Below, one piece after another: positions 1 to 8,727 of a stretch of DNA of 34,622 bases (position 1 is its first letter; each line of letters opens with the position of its first letter). Source of the stretch: a bacterium (lineage in GTDB: Bacteria > Pseudomonadota > Gammaproteobacteria > Burkholderiales > Burkholderiaceae_C); NCBI GenBank assembly GCA_030824555.1, contig JAVBXK010000114.1:1-34622 (forward strand), given 5' to 3'. The notes beneath the pieces are model-generated. The model worked only from the letters and a program-made list of their open reading frames with translations. It had not been told where the DNA came from and made no database searches. A program made the position numbers and the translations under genes.

Positions 1-3000
1 TCCATCTCCTTGCCTTCGGCCAGGTAGATTTCACCAGCAGGGATGCTGTCGTCGTCGGCAACTTGCACGTCACCGTCGTTGACGAAGATGTCGCCTGACA
101 GACCTGCTTCGTTGTCTGCGCTGGCCAGGATCAGGGTGCCCCCGCCTGTCTTGATGAGATCGCGCCCGCTGCTGTCGGGGTTCTCGTCCAGCTTGCCGTT
201 CAAGGTGACGACGACACCATCTTCAATCCAGATTTCGGCTTGCGAGCCGCCGACCATGACGACGTTGTTGAAGGACTGTTGTTCTGTCGTAGCGGGATCG
301 CCGTTGGTGCCGGTGACCCTCAATTCGCTGCGGCTGTTTGCATCAACGGTTTCGCCTTCCTGGCCAATCTGGACGTAATTGATGCCCAAATTGCCATCGC
401 TGGCAATGGTCAGGGAACCATCTTCAATCACCGTGGTGCCGGCGTAAGCGTTGCTGCCCGACAGCGTCAAATTGCCGGTGCCTTGTTTGACGACATTGCC
501 GCTTTCCCCCGTCAAAGCGGAGGCAATCGTCAGGTTGTCAGCCGCGCCGTTGGTGACCGTGAGCGCGCCGGACAGGGTGAGCGTGCTGCCGGTGATGATG
601 AGGGTGCCCACGGCATCGGTGTCAAAGGTGACACCGGCTTTGACGGTGGCATTGCTGGCCAGGGTGATGGTCTTGGTGGCGAGGTCGGCGGCAAAACCAA
701 TACGGCCGTCGTCGCTGACCCAGTTCAGGGCTTCGCGCAGCGACAAACCGCCGCCGTCGGCAATGTCGGCCGCGAGGTCGGTGCCGATGGTGACGTTGTC
801 ACTGGTGTCGAGTTCGATGGTGACGATCAGGGGGCTGGCGATGGGTGGGCTCGTGACAATCACGATGTCCTTGTTGGCCCCCAAAGAGCCTTCGTCACCT
901 GGGGCTGGCAGGGTCAGTTCGGCGTCGATGCTGCGATACTCGAAGTGTAGGACTCGCGTACCGTCGAGTTCGATGGCGCTGTCGCTGAGGTAATCCAGAT
1001 CAGACGTGCTCATGTCACCGGTTACCTGGCCACTGAATACCAGTTCCGAACTACCGGATCCGCTGACATAGGCCAGCCGTAATTCGTCGGCACCGGTTTC
1101 CATCACCAAATCCAAGTAAGCGTCTTCACCTCCGGCAGAAACCTCCACCGCCGTATCAAAGACCACGGTCACCCATATGGTGTCGCCTGCTGTGTAAGGG
1201 CCATTGACCATTGAAGACGTAACCTGGGTCACCGCCGGGCGCTGCACCAGGGCAATCGTCGTGTAGGTGTCTTCGCCAGACACCTCCGCATCCGACGCCA
1301 AGCTGACATTGCCCGCCTCATCCACGGCATAGAGGTGGTAATTGCCGGGTTCCAGATCTCCTCTGGTGCTGATGGGCGTATCGGTGTTGGCCTCCTCGAC
1401 GACAGCTGAGTTGGCGGCACCCTCCTCCACCAGGGCTTCCAGGGAGGCTTGGTCGGTAACGACTGCTCCTACCTTTACCAGGTAAAGCGTGCCGGGCTCG
1501 TTGCTTTGGCCGTCCTCGATCATGTCGCCGAGGGCGACGGTTGCTGACCACAGGCTGGCGATGGGCGGGGTGATGTCAGGATTGGCGACGTCTAACTCAT
1601 TCAGCCAGAAAGCGTCATTGCCGGCCAGATCCTGGATCGCGTTGGTGTCGTTGGCATTAGTGGGATCGGTGTAAGTGAGGAAGACTCGCACGCCACCGGT
1701 GATTGGCGTTGCCAGGGTCAGCGTGACGGTTTTGTTGGTGGAGTCGACTGCTACGCTGGTCGGTGTGACATCTCCATTGCCGTCCCAGACACGGAAGGCA
1801 CTGGCCGGGGGGGTGTGGGTGGCATCGAGTGCTTCGTCGTAGCTCAAGATCACGGTACTGCCATCCGTGCTGGTGCTCGCGCTCTGGAGAGTTGGCGGCG
1901 TGGTATCGACAACCTCATTTGTCGCCGTCAGGGTGACGGTGAAATTTACCGTTTCACCAAATAGTGGTTCGCCATTCACACGCTCAACGGTCTGGATGAG
2001 GAAATTGCGGGTGGCATTATTGACTGGCGTATCGGAGCTGTTGTTGTACTTGATGCCGTGGTTGAACAGGTCTGCGGCTTCTGTCGTCGAAATCAGCGCT
2101 CCTTCTTCAGCCCGCGAAAGGATTATCTGAATCACCCCTTCGTTGACGTTGACCATCCCGGAGTAGGTATGGTCATTAAATGTTACGGGGGAGAGTACGG
2201 TGTCTCCAAAATCATTGGTAAAGGTCTGCGTCAGATCGAGGACATAGTCCCCCACTAGCAATTGCTCGCCGGTGCTGATGAATTCGCTTGAAACGGAGAT
2301 AAAGAAGGCCAGTACCCCGCCTGTATTGGCCGCATCGCTTAACACCGCATTTGCACCAAATGCCACCGCAGCACTGCCGTCGTCCGGGCCGTTCACTTCA
2401 ACGAAGCTGGCTTCGTTGTTGTAGCCCTCGCCCTCGCCATTAAGGTCAATGACACGAGCCGTCGGCGCGGGCGGCTCGTTCAGCTGATAAACCTGGCTGC
2501 GTGCCGTGCTCTCATTGCCCGCCGCATCCGTGACCCAAAGTTTGAGCGTATTGGTCGAGCCGGGGCTTTCGAGTGTCGCGCCGGTCCAGGTCAGTGCGGT
2601 TCCGCTGACAAATTCATCCAGAAAGATAAAGGTGCTGCCATTGTCCAGCGAGCCAAAAACCCGGTCGCCTGGCGCCGGTGCCTGACTCAGCGTGGCCGTG
2701 ATGGTCTGGCTGCTGACATCGGTGATGAAGTCGGTGCTGCTGTCACCGTTGTCAGCGCTGAAGCTCAGATTGCTGAAGGTAATGGTCGGGGCAGTGGTGT
2801 CGTAGTGATAGTTGATGAGGGCTTCCGGACCTTTGTTGCCAGCGGCATCGAACACCGCCAGTTTGAAGTTATTTTCACCGTCGGAGAGGTAAAAACTACC
2901 GCTGAATGCGGTTGAGCTGACCGAGTTGCTGACATTGAACCAATCACCCCCTGAACTGTTAATCATGAACAGCTTCTCACCGTCTGCCAAAGGCGCGCTG

Positions 3001-3821
3001 AGGGTAGCTGTGATGATTTGTTCGCCGCCTTTGGTGATGAAATCAGTGGAACTGGTACCGGTATCGTTGCTGAAACCAGGCGCGCCCAGGGTCGTGGTAG
3101 GGGCGGTGGTGTCGAGGGTGTAGGTCTTGCTGATCTGGGTGGTCAGATTGTCATTGCCGGCCGCATCGCTGATTTTCAGCTTCAGGGTATTGGTGCCCGG
3201 CAGCAGGGAGGTGGCCCATTCCAAATCCTTGGTGCTGGTGTTGTAAAAGCTGGTGACGTTGGTCCAGTTTTCGCCGTTATCCAGCGAGCCAAAAATCAAT
3301 TCGTTGGCGGATAAGGCTGCTGCGCCATGGCCCCAGACTTTGGCGGTGATGGTCTGCGTCGCCGTTTGGGTGACGAAGTCGCTCATGTTGTCGCCGGGTA
3401 CGTCGGTATCGGCGCTCAGGCGCAGGTAGGTGGAGGGGTCATAGAACGTGAAAGCGTTATCTGGTAGCTGCCGGTCGAAGGTGCAAACCAGCGCATCACC
3501 GGGCACATCGGAGCGGGTGCTGACATCGCCGTAGGTCGCCGTAACTGGGTAGTTCGGCAAATAGGGGTTGCCCAGGGTGCTGGTGTTTAGCGTGACGTCC
3601 ACATAGCCGTTGGCAATATCAGTGGCGCTGAGCGTCGCCTGGCCAAATGCTCCATCCCCACCAGCCCCACTGACCAAGAGATACACGAAGTGCCCACTGA
3701 TGGCCGTGGTGCCGCTCAGTGATACCCGGAAAATCGGCGTGGCGGCGTTGGTGATGTTGTCGGTGGCGGAGATGCCCGTGTCATGCGCTTCCAGCAAGTC
3801 GATCTGGGTCTGGGTGCTCAT
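1..3821 (-). CDS. Giant Ig-like / beta-strand-repeat surface protein, N-terminal 1273 residues (C-terminus outside window)
   Basis: An uninterrupted frame runs from ATG at 3819-3821 to the window edge. The product starts MSTQTQIDLLEAHDTG and has no Sec signal, so export by a type I system with a C-terminal signal outside the window is likely (inference). Ig-like modules with 'D(A)AGN' and 'DTTAP' boundaries occupy about residues 1-440. A SwmB-like repeat beginning DTTPP lies near 640-745, and another module begins DITPP near 750. A CSLREA-like motif (LSLREAL) lies near 1025, and autotransporter-associated beta-strand repeats (LTLSGSNAYAGTT near 1115, a second near 1220) follow. An SD-like AAGGGGG sits 7 nt upstream of the ATG. 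The start overlaps the stop of a 33-codon leader ORF. The gene lies downstream of a two-component pair in the same direction, which probably controls it. A role as adhesin or biofilm matrix protein is inferred from architecture. Confidence 0.85.
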   Translation of the reverse strand, partial: MSTQTQIDLLEAHDTGISATDNITNAATPIFRVSLSGTTAISGHFVYLLVSGAGGDGAFGQATLSATDIANGYVDVTLNTSTLGNPYLPNYPVTATYGDVSTRSDVPGDALVCTFDRQLPDNAFTFYDPSTYLRLSADTDVPGDNMSDFVTQTATQTITAKVWGHGAAALSANELIFGSLDNGENWTNVTSFYNTSTKDLEWATSLLPGTNTLKLKISDAAGNDNLTTQISKTYTLDTTAPTTTLGAPGFSNDTGTSSTDFITKGGEQIITATLSAPLADGEKLFMINSSGGDWFNVSNSVSSTAFSGSFYLSDGENNFKLAVFDAAGNKGPEALINYHYDTTAPTITFSNLSFSADNGDSSTDFITDVSSQTITATLSQAPAPGDRVFGSLDNGSTFIFLDEFVSGTALTWTGATLESPGSTNTLKLWVTDAAGNESTARSQVYQLNEPPAPTARVIDLNGEGEGYNNEASFVEVNGPDDGSAAVAFGANAVLSDAANTGGVLAFFISVSSEFISTGEQLLVGDYVLDLTQTFTNDFGDTVLSPVTFNDHTYSGMVNVNEGVIQIILSRAEEGALISTTEAADLFNHGIKYNNSSDTPVNNATRNFLIQTVERVNGEPLFGETVNFTVTLTATNEVVDTTPPTLQSASTSTDGSTVILSYDEALDATHTPPASAFRVWDGNGDVTPTSVAVDSTNKTVTLTLATPITGGVRVFLTYTDPTNANDTNAIQDLAGNDAFWLNELDVANPDITPPIASLWSATVALGDMIEDGQSNEPGTLYLVKVGAVVTDQASLEALVEEGAANSAVVEEANTDTPISTRGDLEPGNYHLYAVDEAGNVSLASDAEVSGEDTYTTIALVQRPAVTQVTSSMVNGPYTAGDTIWVTVVFDTAVEVSAGGEDAYLDLVMETGADELRLAYVSGSGSSELVFSGQVTGDMSTSDLDYLSDSAIELDGTRVLHFEYRSIDAELTLPAPGDEGSLGANKDIVIVTSPPIASPLIVTIELDTSDNVTIGTDLAADIADGGGLSLREALNWVSDDGRIGFAADLATKTITLASNATVKAGVTFDTDAVGTLIITGSTLTLSGALTVTNGAADNLTIASALTGESGNVVKQGTGNLTLSGSNAYAGTTVIEDGSLTIASDGNLGINYVQIGQEGETVDANSRSELRVTGTNGDPATTEQQSFNNVVMVGGSQAEIWIEDGVVVTLNGKLDENPDSSGRDLIKTGGGTLILASADNEAGLSGDIFVNDGDVQVADDDSIPAGEIYLAEGKEM

Positions 3822-3919
3822 GATTTCACCCCCTTCTCATTCACCACAAGCATCAATGGCGAACTGTTTGGGTATGGCCGGGCGAGAAATGTCGGACAAG
3901 TCCTGACTTCGAAAGGCAT
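3818..3919 (-). CDS. 33-residue leader ORF overlapping the giant protein's start (ATGA)
   Basis: Reading ATG at 3917-3919 gives MPFEVRTCPTFLARPY and ends in TGA at 3818-3820, which overlaps the ATG of the giant protein by two bases. A good Shine-Dalgarno (GAGGAAA) lies about 6 nt before the start, as strong as the giant gene's own. The peptide has no recognisable domain. The layout is typical of a leader ORF that couples translation to a downstream gene, but chance cannot be excluded at this length. It is not an N-terminal extension, because the frame closes. Confidence 0.45.
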   Translation of the reverse strand: MPFEVRTCPTFLARPYPNSSPLMLVVNEKGVKS

Positions 3920-3977
3920 GGCGGTTTCCTCGGGATTTGATTCGTAACCGCGACGGTACAAAAACAAAAACCAGAAA

Positions 3978-3992
3978 CCCTACGAATCCCTA
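3978..3992. promoter_or_regulatory. Direct repeat with 10-bp period upstream of the giant surface-protein gene
   Basis: CCCTA occurs at 3978-3982 and again at 3988-3992, one helical turn apart. On the coding strand this reads TAGGG-ATTCG-TAGGG. It lies between the response-regulator gene and the surface-protein gene, about 60 bp before the leader ORF. OmpR-family regulators commonly bind direct repeats with about 10-bp spacing, so this is a candidate operator for the adjacent regulator. The assignment is inference. Confidence 0.35.
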
Positions 3993-4056
3993 ACGAGCAC
4001 CACAAATCAACACAAAGGGGAGGAGAGTGACCGCAGAAGGGCCTGCCCAGAGTCGT

Positions 4057-4746
4057 TCAGACCACGATCAGCTTGACGCACAGCTGATAACCCTGTCCGC
4101 GCACCGACTTGATGGGTTGGTCACCCGATCCGGCTTGCATCAGCTTTTTTCGCAAGCGGACGACCTGCACCTCAAGCGTATTTTTGCTGAAATCGGTTTC
4201 GGGCTTACCAACGAGTTCCATCAGTTGCCAGTACGCCAGCCGCTGCCCGCTGGCCCTGGACAAACTGGCCAGCATGGCGGCTTCGTAAGCAGAGAGGCTG
4301 ATGCTGGCACCAGGCCCGCGCAGGCAAAGGTTGGCCAGGCTCAACTGCAAGGCGGGCTGTGCCTCGGTGCTGCGTTTGACGCGTCGCCCCAAAGCCTCTA
4401 CCGCAGCACCCAGTTCGACAATGGACGTGGGCTTGGTCAGGTAAAGATCGGCACCACTTTCATAACCCGTCCGCTTGTCATCGATCTGGCGACGGGCAGT
4501 CAGCATGATGATGCCGATATTCGGTTGCGCTGCTCGCAAGCGGTGAGCCAGACTGATGCCATCCTCACCGGGCAGATTGAGGTCAATGATCATCAGGTCC
4601 GCAGGGAATGTCGCCACTTCGTCATCAATGGCTTCCGCACAGTCCACGCCGATGACCTCATGCCCCATGCCGCGCAAGGCATCAACGGTAATTTTGCGCA
4701 AGGCATCATGGTCTTCAACAACGATGATATTCAGCAAGGTATCCAC
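4057..4746 (-). CDS. OmpR/PhoB-type response regulator
   Basis: 229 residues starting at GTG (MDTLLNIIVVEDHDALRK). The receiver domain covers residues 5-115. It has the acidic pair E11/D12, phospho-acceptor D55 in the motif IIDLNLPGEDG, and the conserved lysine in YLTKPTS. The C-terminal winged helix (about 130-225) has the family pattern LEVQVVRLRKKL...IKSVRGQGYQL. It is the cytoplasmic DNA-binding partner of the kinase encoded immediately upstream: the start codon lies inside the kinase's last codons (16-bp overlap), so translation is probably coupled. The nearest downstream gene is the giant surface protein, the most likely target; the direct repeat at 3978-3992 is a candidate binding site. 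Confidence 0.9.
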   Translation of the reverse strand: MDTLLNIIVVEDHDALRKITVDALRGMGHEVIGVDCAEAIDDEVATFPADLMIIDLNLPGEDGISLAHRLRAAQPNIGIIMLTARRQIDDKRTGYESGADLYLTKPTSIVELGAAVEALGRRVKRSTEAQPALQLSLANLCLRGPGASISLSAYEAAMLASLSRASGQRLAYWQLMELVGKPETDFSKNTLEVQVVRLRKKLMQAGSGDQPIKSVRGQGYQLCVKLIVV

Positions 4747-6812
4747 AGTTCAAAATTAATCTCGGCACCGTTGAAGCTGTAGCTGATGCTTCCTTCCAGA
4801 ATTTCAGCCATGCGCTTGACGAGGTACAACCCAAGTCCGGCACCACTTTTCCCGTGTGCTCTGGGGCTGCGATAGTATTTTTCAAAGACCTTCTCCGGGT
4901 CTGGCAGGCCGACACTACCGGGAACATTGACGACGCCGACCATGATGCCACGACGCCCCCCCTGCTCACGCGGCTTGGCGTGGATTCTGACAACGCTGTC
5001 ACGTGCGCCGTATTTCAGCGCATTGTCAATCAGATTGCTGAGGATGATATGCAGGAAAAGGCGATCCGTTTCGGGCTCAGGCAGGGTCTCTGCCGGTTCG
5101 ATGGCAATTCGTTGCGGTGCTGCGCTGATGCTGCATAACTCGACAAGAATCGCTTTGACATCACACGCTTGCCTGTGGGGTGTCAATTGGCTGTGATGGA
5201 GTTGATCCGCTTGAAGACAACGCTCAACAATGGCATCCATTTCTTTCAGCGCATGCAGGGCATCGTGTTTGGCAGAACCACCGGGGTTTTCCATTTCAAG
5301 GCTGATGCGCACAACCGACATGGGCGTTTTCAGTTCATGGTTGAGCATGTCCATGAACTGGCGCTGCTCGGCAAGGGACTGGGTTGCCAGTTGCTGGCCA
5401 TGCAGGGCGAGTTTTTCTGACGCAATGAGTTGTTTTTGCGTCAGTTGCAGGTCATCAAGCGTGCTGGCAAGCTTGTTGTTGCTGGCCTGAAGTTCAGCGG
5501 TGCGCTGTACGACCCGCTCTTCAAGCATGCGCTCGGATGATTTCAGATTTTCAACCAGCAAAAACTGGGCTTCCAATGCCTCTTTCTGGGCTCTTTCCTT
5601 TTCCCGACGGATGACGATGAAGCGATCTGCCAATGCAAAAGCCAGCAGCAACATTTCCATGCCAGAACCAAACTGCAGTGCGTACATGGTAAAGAAGTTA
5701 GCCGGTAGCAAGCCTAAACCGGCCAAAGAAGTGACAACGCCACTGACAAACAGAATGACAAATGCGGCAACAAAGAAATAGGCACTGCGTTGTCGACGAA
5801 AAGCGCAAAGCACCCCCACACCCATGATCACCAGCATGGTGATGAGGTAAAGCACCTGGGCTGGCTGGGCCAAGCTGGGCAAGGCAATCACGAAACCGAC
5901 CAGTGAAAGCAGGTGCAGGCCAACCAGCGCTTTCAGCCAACGATCAAACCTCGGCACCGTTTCCCAGGTTTTCAGCATGAAGCGCATGAACAACAGGAAT
6001 GAAACCAGCGTCAAAGTAAAACCGAACGATGAATGCAGGCTCCAGAAGAACGGTAAATCCATCGGCAAAAATTCTTTGACCAGCCCGTTTTGGGCTGCCA
6101 AGGCATAAGCCATCGTTGAAGAAAATCCAACGTAGAGCAAATAAATCACGTCACGTAACGCGATGAACAGCAGCAAATTGAACAAGATCATGCCCGCAGC
6201 CATGCCGAAATAAAGGGCCTGGGCAAGATAATCGTTGCGTTCGTAAGCGTAATAAGCAGATGTCGGCCAGAGTCGCGCGGGAATGAAAATGGCGCTATCT
6301 GATTGCACTCTCAAGTAAAGCACTTGCTCGCTGTGCGCTGCGAGCCTTACAGGAAAGACAAAAAAACGGTTTTTGTAAGGTCTGGTGTCAAATGCCAGCA
6401 AATCCCCAGTGATCCACGCACGGTAGATTCCCGCAGCATCCGGCTGATACAGCTGGACGCTGGACAAGCGTGACTTGCCGATTTCCAGCATCCGCTCCTG
6501 AATCGTTGCGCTGTCGTTGCGCAGGGTCAAACGCAACCAGAAAGCCGACCTGCTGTAGCTGAAATTAATTGCTTCGTCATCCGAAGAAGACCACGTTGTG
6601 AAGCGGCTAGCCATGTCGTTTTGCTGGATATCGGCAAACGCAAGCGACGCCCCGGCATCCTCCAAGACAGCAAAGTACCCCGTCAGTGACAGCGGGGCCG
6701 AATCACGCCAATCCAAAGAGACCACGGGCGTATCGGCCTTGGCGTTGATGGGCTGCAATACACACAGAAACGCTGCGACCAGCAAACGGAAAAAAACGGA
6801 AAGTCTGCTCAC
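4731..6812 (-). CDS. 7TMR-DISM sensor histidine kinase
   Basis: 693 residues. Start GTG at 6812 is chosen because it opens a clean signal peptide (MSRLSVFFRLLVAAFLCVL, cleavage near AKA|DTP) and an in-frame stop lies just upstream; no strong SD is seen. The periplasmic 7TMR-DISMED2-type beta domain covers about residues 30-175. Seven membrane helices fall between about 190 and 400, followed by a coiled coil (about 405-480). The HisKA domain has H492 in FMDMLNHELKTP. The ATPase domain has N-box NLIDNALKYG and G-box GAGLGLYLVKRM. DISM receptors generally sense small ligands or carbohydrates at the periplasmic face; the ligand here is unknown. The gene has more A/T-rich codons than genes beyond 7.5 kb, which suggests a different origin for this block. 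Confidence 0.9.
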   Translation of the reverse strand: MSRLSVFFRLLVAAFLCVLQPINAKADTPVVSLDWRDSAPLSLTGYFAVLEDAGASLAFADIQQNDMASRFTTWSSSDDEAINFSYSRSAFWLRLTLRNDSATIQERMLEIGKSRLSSVQLYQPDAAGIYRAWITGDLLAFDTRPYKNRFFVFPVRLAAHSEQVLYLRVQSDSAIFIPARLWPTSAYYAYERNDYLAQALYFGMAAGMILFNLLLFIALRDVIYLLYVGFSSTMAYALAAQNGLVKEFLPMDLPFFWSLHSSFGFTLTLVSFLLFMRFMLKTWETVPRFDRWLKALVGLHLLSLVGFVIALPSLAQPAQVLYLITMLVIMGVGVLCAFRRQRSAYFFVAAFVILFVSGVVTSLAGLGLLPANFFTMYALQFGSGMEMLLLAFALADRFIVIRREKERAQKEALEAQFLLVENLKSSERMLEERVVQRTAELQASNNKLASTLDDLQLTQKQLIASEKLALHGQQLATQSLAEQRQFMDMLNHELKTPMSVVRISLEMENPGGSAKHDALHALKEMDAIVERCLQADQLHHSQLTPHRQACDVKAILVELCSISAAPQRIAIEPAETLPEPETDRLFLHIILSNLIDNALKYGARDSVVRIHAKPREQGGRRGIMVGVVNVPGSVGLPDPEKVFEKYYRSPRAHGKSGAGLGLYLVKRMAEILEGSISYSFNGAEINFELWIPC

Positions 6813-7230
6813 GAGAGTGGCGGATCAAATGTGGGGGGGTGCAACACCCTGGCGTGCAATGGATGAGGGTGGCGTGCTGCGGGGAGTTCAACAGGCGTTC
6901 TGCGCTCTGTATAGACCGCAGGGTTTGATCTTACGCCCAGGCCTTTGCGGCGCCGCTTGCTTGTCCGGCATGCGATGACATCAAGCTGCGCCTGTTCAGG
7001 GTTACAGGACGCCCCCAGCGGGCACATGCCTGATGGTTTCCTTCAAGTGCGCAAAGTGATCACAGAGGGACACAACGGCATGCTGACCGATTTCTTTGAT
7101 ACCGATGCGCTGGAGAACCGGCACAGGCTGGGGGCTTGGAGGGCGGGCGGGCAGACAACTCAGCTGCGCCGACTTGTTCACCGTTGCCGTCAGCCTTTCG
7201 CCACGACAAAATGGCACAGAAAATATGAAT

Positions 7231-7276
7231 AAAAAATGCATCTCACGCTTTATCCATAATCGAAAGCAGCTACAAA
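7231..7276 (+). repeat. Dispersed palindromic repeat, copy 1
   Basis: The sequence runs from AAAAAATGCATCTCACGCTT to CAGCTACAAA. It aligns with the reverse complement of the copy at 16516-16560, sharing AAAATG, TCNCNCGCTT and CAGCTA blocks. It lies in otherwise gene-free DNA. Confidence 0.6.
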
Positions 7277-7375
7277 CTCAGATACATCAACATGCCACGC
7301 CATCTGACACCTGCCCTGCGCGCACCCACCCTGCCGTTCAAGTGCTGAGTTGGGTGGGCCGTGGAGGAGGTGACT

Positions 7376-7388
7376 TCGCCAGTGGCGA
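7376..7388. promoter_or_regulatory. Perfect operator-like palindrome
   Basis: TCGCCA-G-TGGCGA is a perfect inverted repeat with 6-bp arms around one central base. The odd centre and short arms suit a dimeric regulator site better than a terminator. No adjacent gene clearly owns it, and chance occurrence in GC-rich DNA is possible. Confidence 0.25.
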
Positions 7389-7452
7389 GGTGCGCAGGCC
7401 GTCGGGCGGGTGCACCGCAGGCGCACTTCGACGTCTGACTTGTCGTGTCGGC

Positions 7453-7482
7453 CTGAACGGAACGTTCCTCAGCAACGTTCAG
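7453..7482 (-). terminator. Nested hairpin behind the diguanylate cyclase gene
   Basis: CTGAACG (7453-7459) pairs with CGTTCAG (7476-7482), enclosing and competing with the self-complementary GGAACGTTCC at 7459-7468. It lies about 70 bp past the stop of the cyclase gene. No U-tract follows, so intrinsic termination is only a possibility. Confidence 0.3.
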
Positions 7483-7550
7483 CGAGTGACACCACGCCCG
7501 CCGACCCGACGGTGGCATCCTCTGCTGAAACCACGTGTTCACGATGGCTG

Positions 7551-8558
7551 TCAGTGCACCGTGCCGACCTCGTGTTTCTTTTTCCGTTCGCGTTTTTCGG
7601 CGTACATGCGCTGGTCAGCCAACTCCAGCAGTTCGTCTATTTCGTGACCATCGCAGGGAGACTGGGCCGAACCGATGCTGGCCGCCAGGCTGTGCGTGTG
7701 GCCCTCAAAGTCGAATGGCGGCTCCAGGGCCGACTGGATGCGGTCCACGGCAGCGTCTATCCCGCCAGGCACGTCCACGGGATTGAGGATGACGGCAAAC
7801 TCATCACCACCCAGCCGCGCCACGGTGTCAGAAGCGCGGGCGCATGCCCTGCTGCGCGACGCAAACTCCTGGATCACGGCATCACCGGTTCGGTGACCGA
7901 ATGTGTCGTTGACGTGCTTGAGCCCATCCATGTCGATCATCAGAATGCCCACTGCCTGCCCGCTGGACAGGCGCTGGCCCATGTTGAGCCGCAGGCGATC
8001 CATGAAGAGCGCCCGGTTGGCCAGGCCGGTCAAGTGGTCATGGGTGGCCTTGTAGTAGATATCACCGCTTTCGTCGTGCGTGGCGAAGTACATGGCTGCA
8101 CCGACCAATTCAGACAGCAGCTGGAGCAACTCCACGTCCTGGTCAGAAAAGTGCCCAGGGCGGGAGGCCATTGCCTTCAACACACCCACCGTTTCGTCTT
8201 TGAAGCGCAGCGGCATGACGATCATGGCGCGCAGGCCCACCCGGCGGCAGGCTTCCCGATCGGCTCTTGGGTCGGTTTCGGCATCGTCGCAACGCAGTGC
8301 TTCGCCCGAACGGACGCACAGGCCGGACATGCTGGCGTCCATCTTCAGCCGCAGGCCGATGTGAGCTTTGGCCGTTCCGGCTGCGGCACGGTAGACCATG
8401 TCGCCATCCTCGGCAAGCTCGATCGCCACACCGTCGGCCCGAACCAGTTGCAGCGTCTGCTCCACCACCCGGTTCATGACATCGTCCAAGCGAGGACCCA
8501 GTTTCGCGATGTCAGTCTGGATGCTGATGATGGTGAGCAGTTCTTGCGAAGATGGCAT
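7551..8558 (-). CDS. GAF-GGDEF diguanylate cyclase
   Basis: 335 residues, soluble. A GAF-type domain covers about residues 20-155 (pattern DGVAIELAEDGDMVYRAAAG...GVLKAM). A GGDEF domain covers about 170-325 and begins with ATHDHLTGLANRALF. The active-site loop RLGGDEFAVIL is intact, so synthesis of cyclic di-GMP from two GTP is expected. The inhibitory I-site RxxD is present as RASD, in the canonical place five residues before GGDEF, so product inhibition is likely. The GAF ligand is unknown. The gene stands alone, with a gene-free stretch downstream and the rhodanese gene upstream on the same strand 169 bp away. Confidence 0.93.
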   Translation of the reverse strand: MPSSQELLTIISIQTDIAKLGPRLDDVMNRVVEQTLQLVRADGVAIELAEDGDMVYRAAAGTAKAHIGLRLKMDASMSGLCVRSGEALRCDDAETDPRADREACRRVGLRAMIVMPLRFKDETVGVLKAMASRPGHFSDQDVELLQLLSELVGAAMYFATHDESGDIYYKATHDHLTGLANRALFMDRLRLNMGQRLSSGQAVGILMIDMDGLKHVNDTFGHRTGDAVIQEFASRSRACARASDTVARLGGDEFAVILNPVDVPGGIDAAVDRIQSALEPPFDFEGHTHSLAASIGSAQSPCDGHEIDELLELADQRMYAEKRERKKKHEVGTVH

Positions 8559-8727
8559 GATTTTTCATCACCGGCGCAGGCATTTGCCACCAGTGAGCCC
8601 AACGTTTTGTTTTGATTCCGTTGGAATTATCTGCCATTGGCCTGTAGCTGATACACCCGCTCGGACTCTCTGGCCCTTGTGCCGTCACGCAAAACCGCCC
8701 AGCGCTGCTGCTGCCAGGAATGACTTC

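Larger units (their letters stand above)
6813..7550. other. 738-bp stretch without a convincing gene
   Basis: Short open frames on both strands here have no recognisable motif, no good ribosome site and mutually conflicting coding patterns. The stretch holds a copy of the dispersed repeat (7231-7276), a perfect 6+1+6 palindrome (7376-7388) and a nested hairpin (7453-7482) behind the diguanylate cyclase gene. GTGCAA occurs at 6839-6844 and 6854-6859, just upstream of the kinase start. Base composition changes across the stretch, from the less GC-rich block on the left to GC-rich DNA on the right, so it may be the edge of an acquired segment. Confidence 0.5.

Noticed and set aside
240-950. Glycine/valine-rich frames on the plus strand in the first kilobase
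   Set aside because: They are complementary to the repeat-rich surface protein; the minus frame is continuous over 3.8 kb with clear domains.
6945-7241. Small open frames on both strands between the kinase and cyclase genes
   Set aside because: They overlap each other antisense, have no SD or motif, and one passes through the dispersed repeat.
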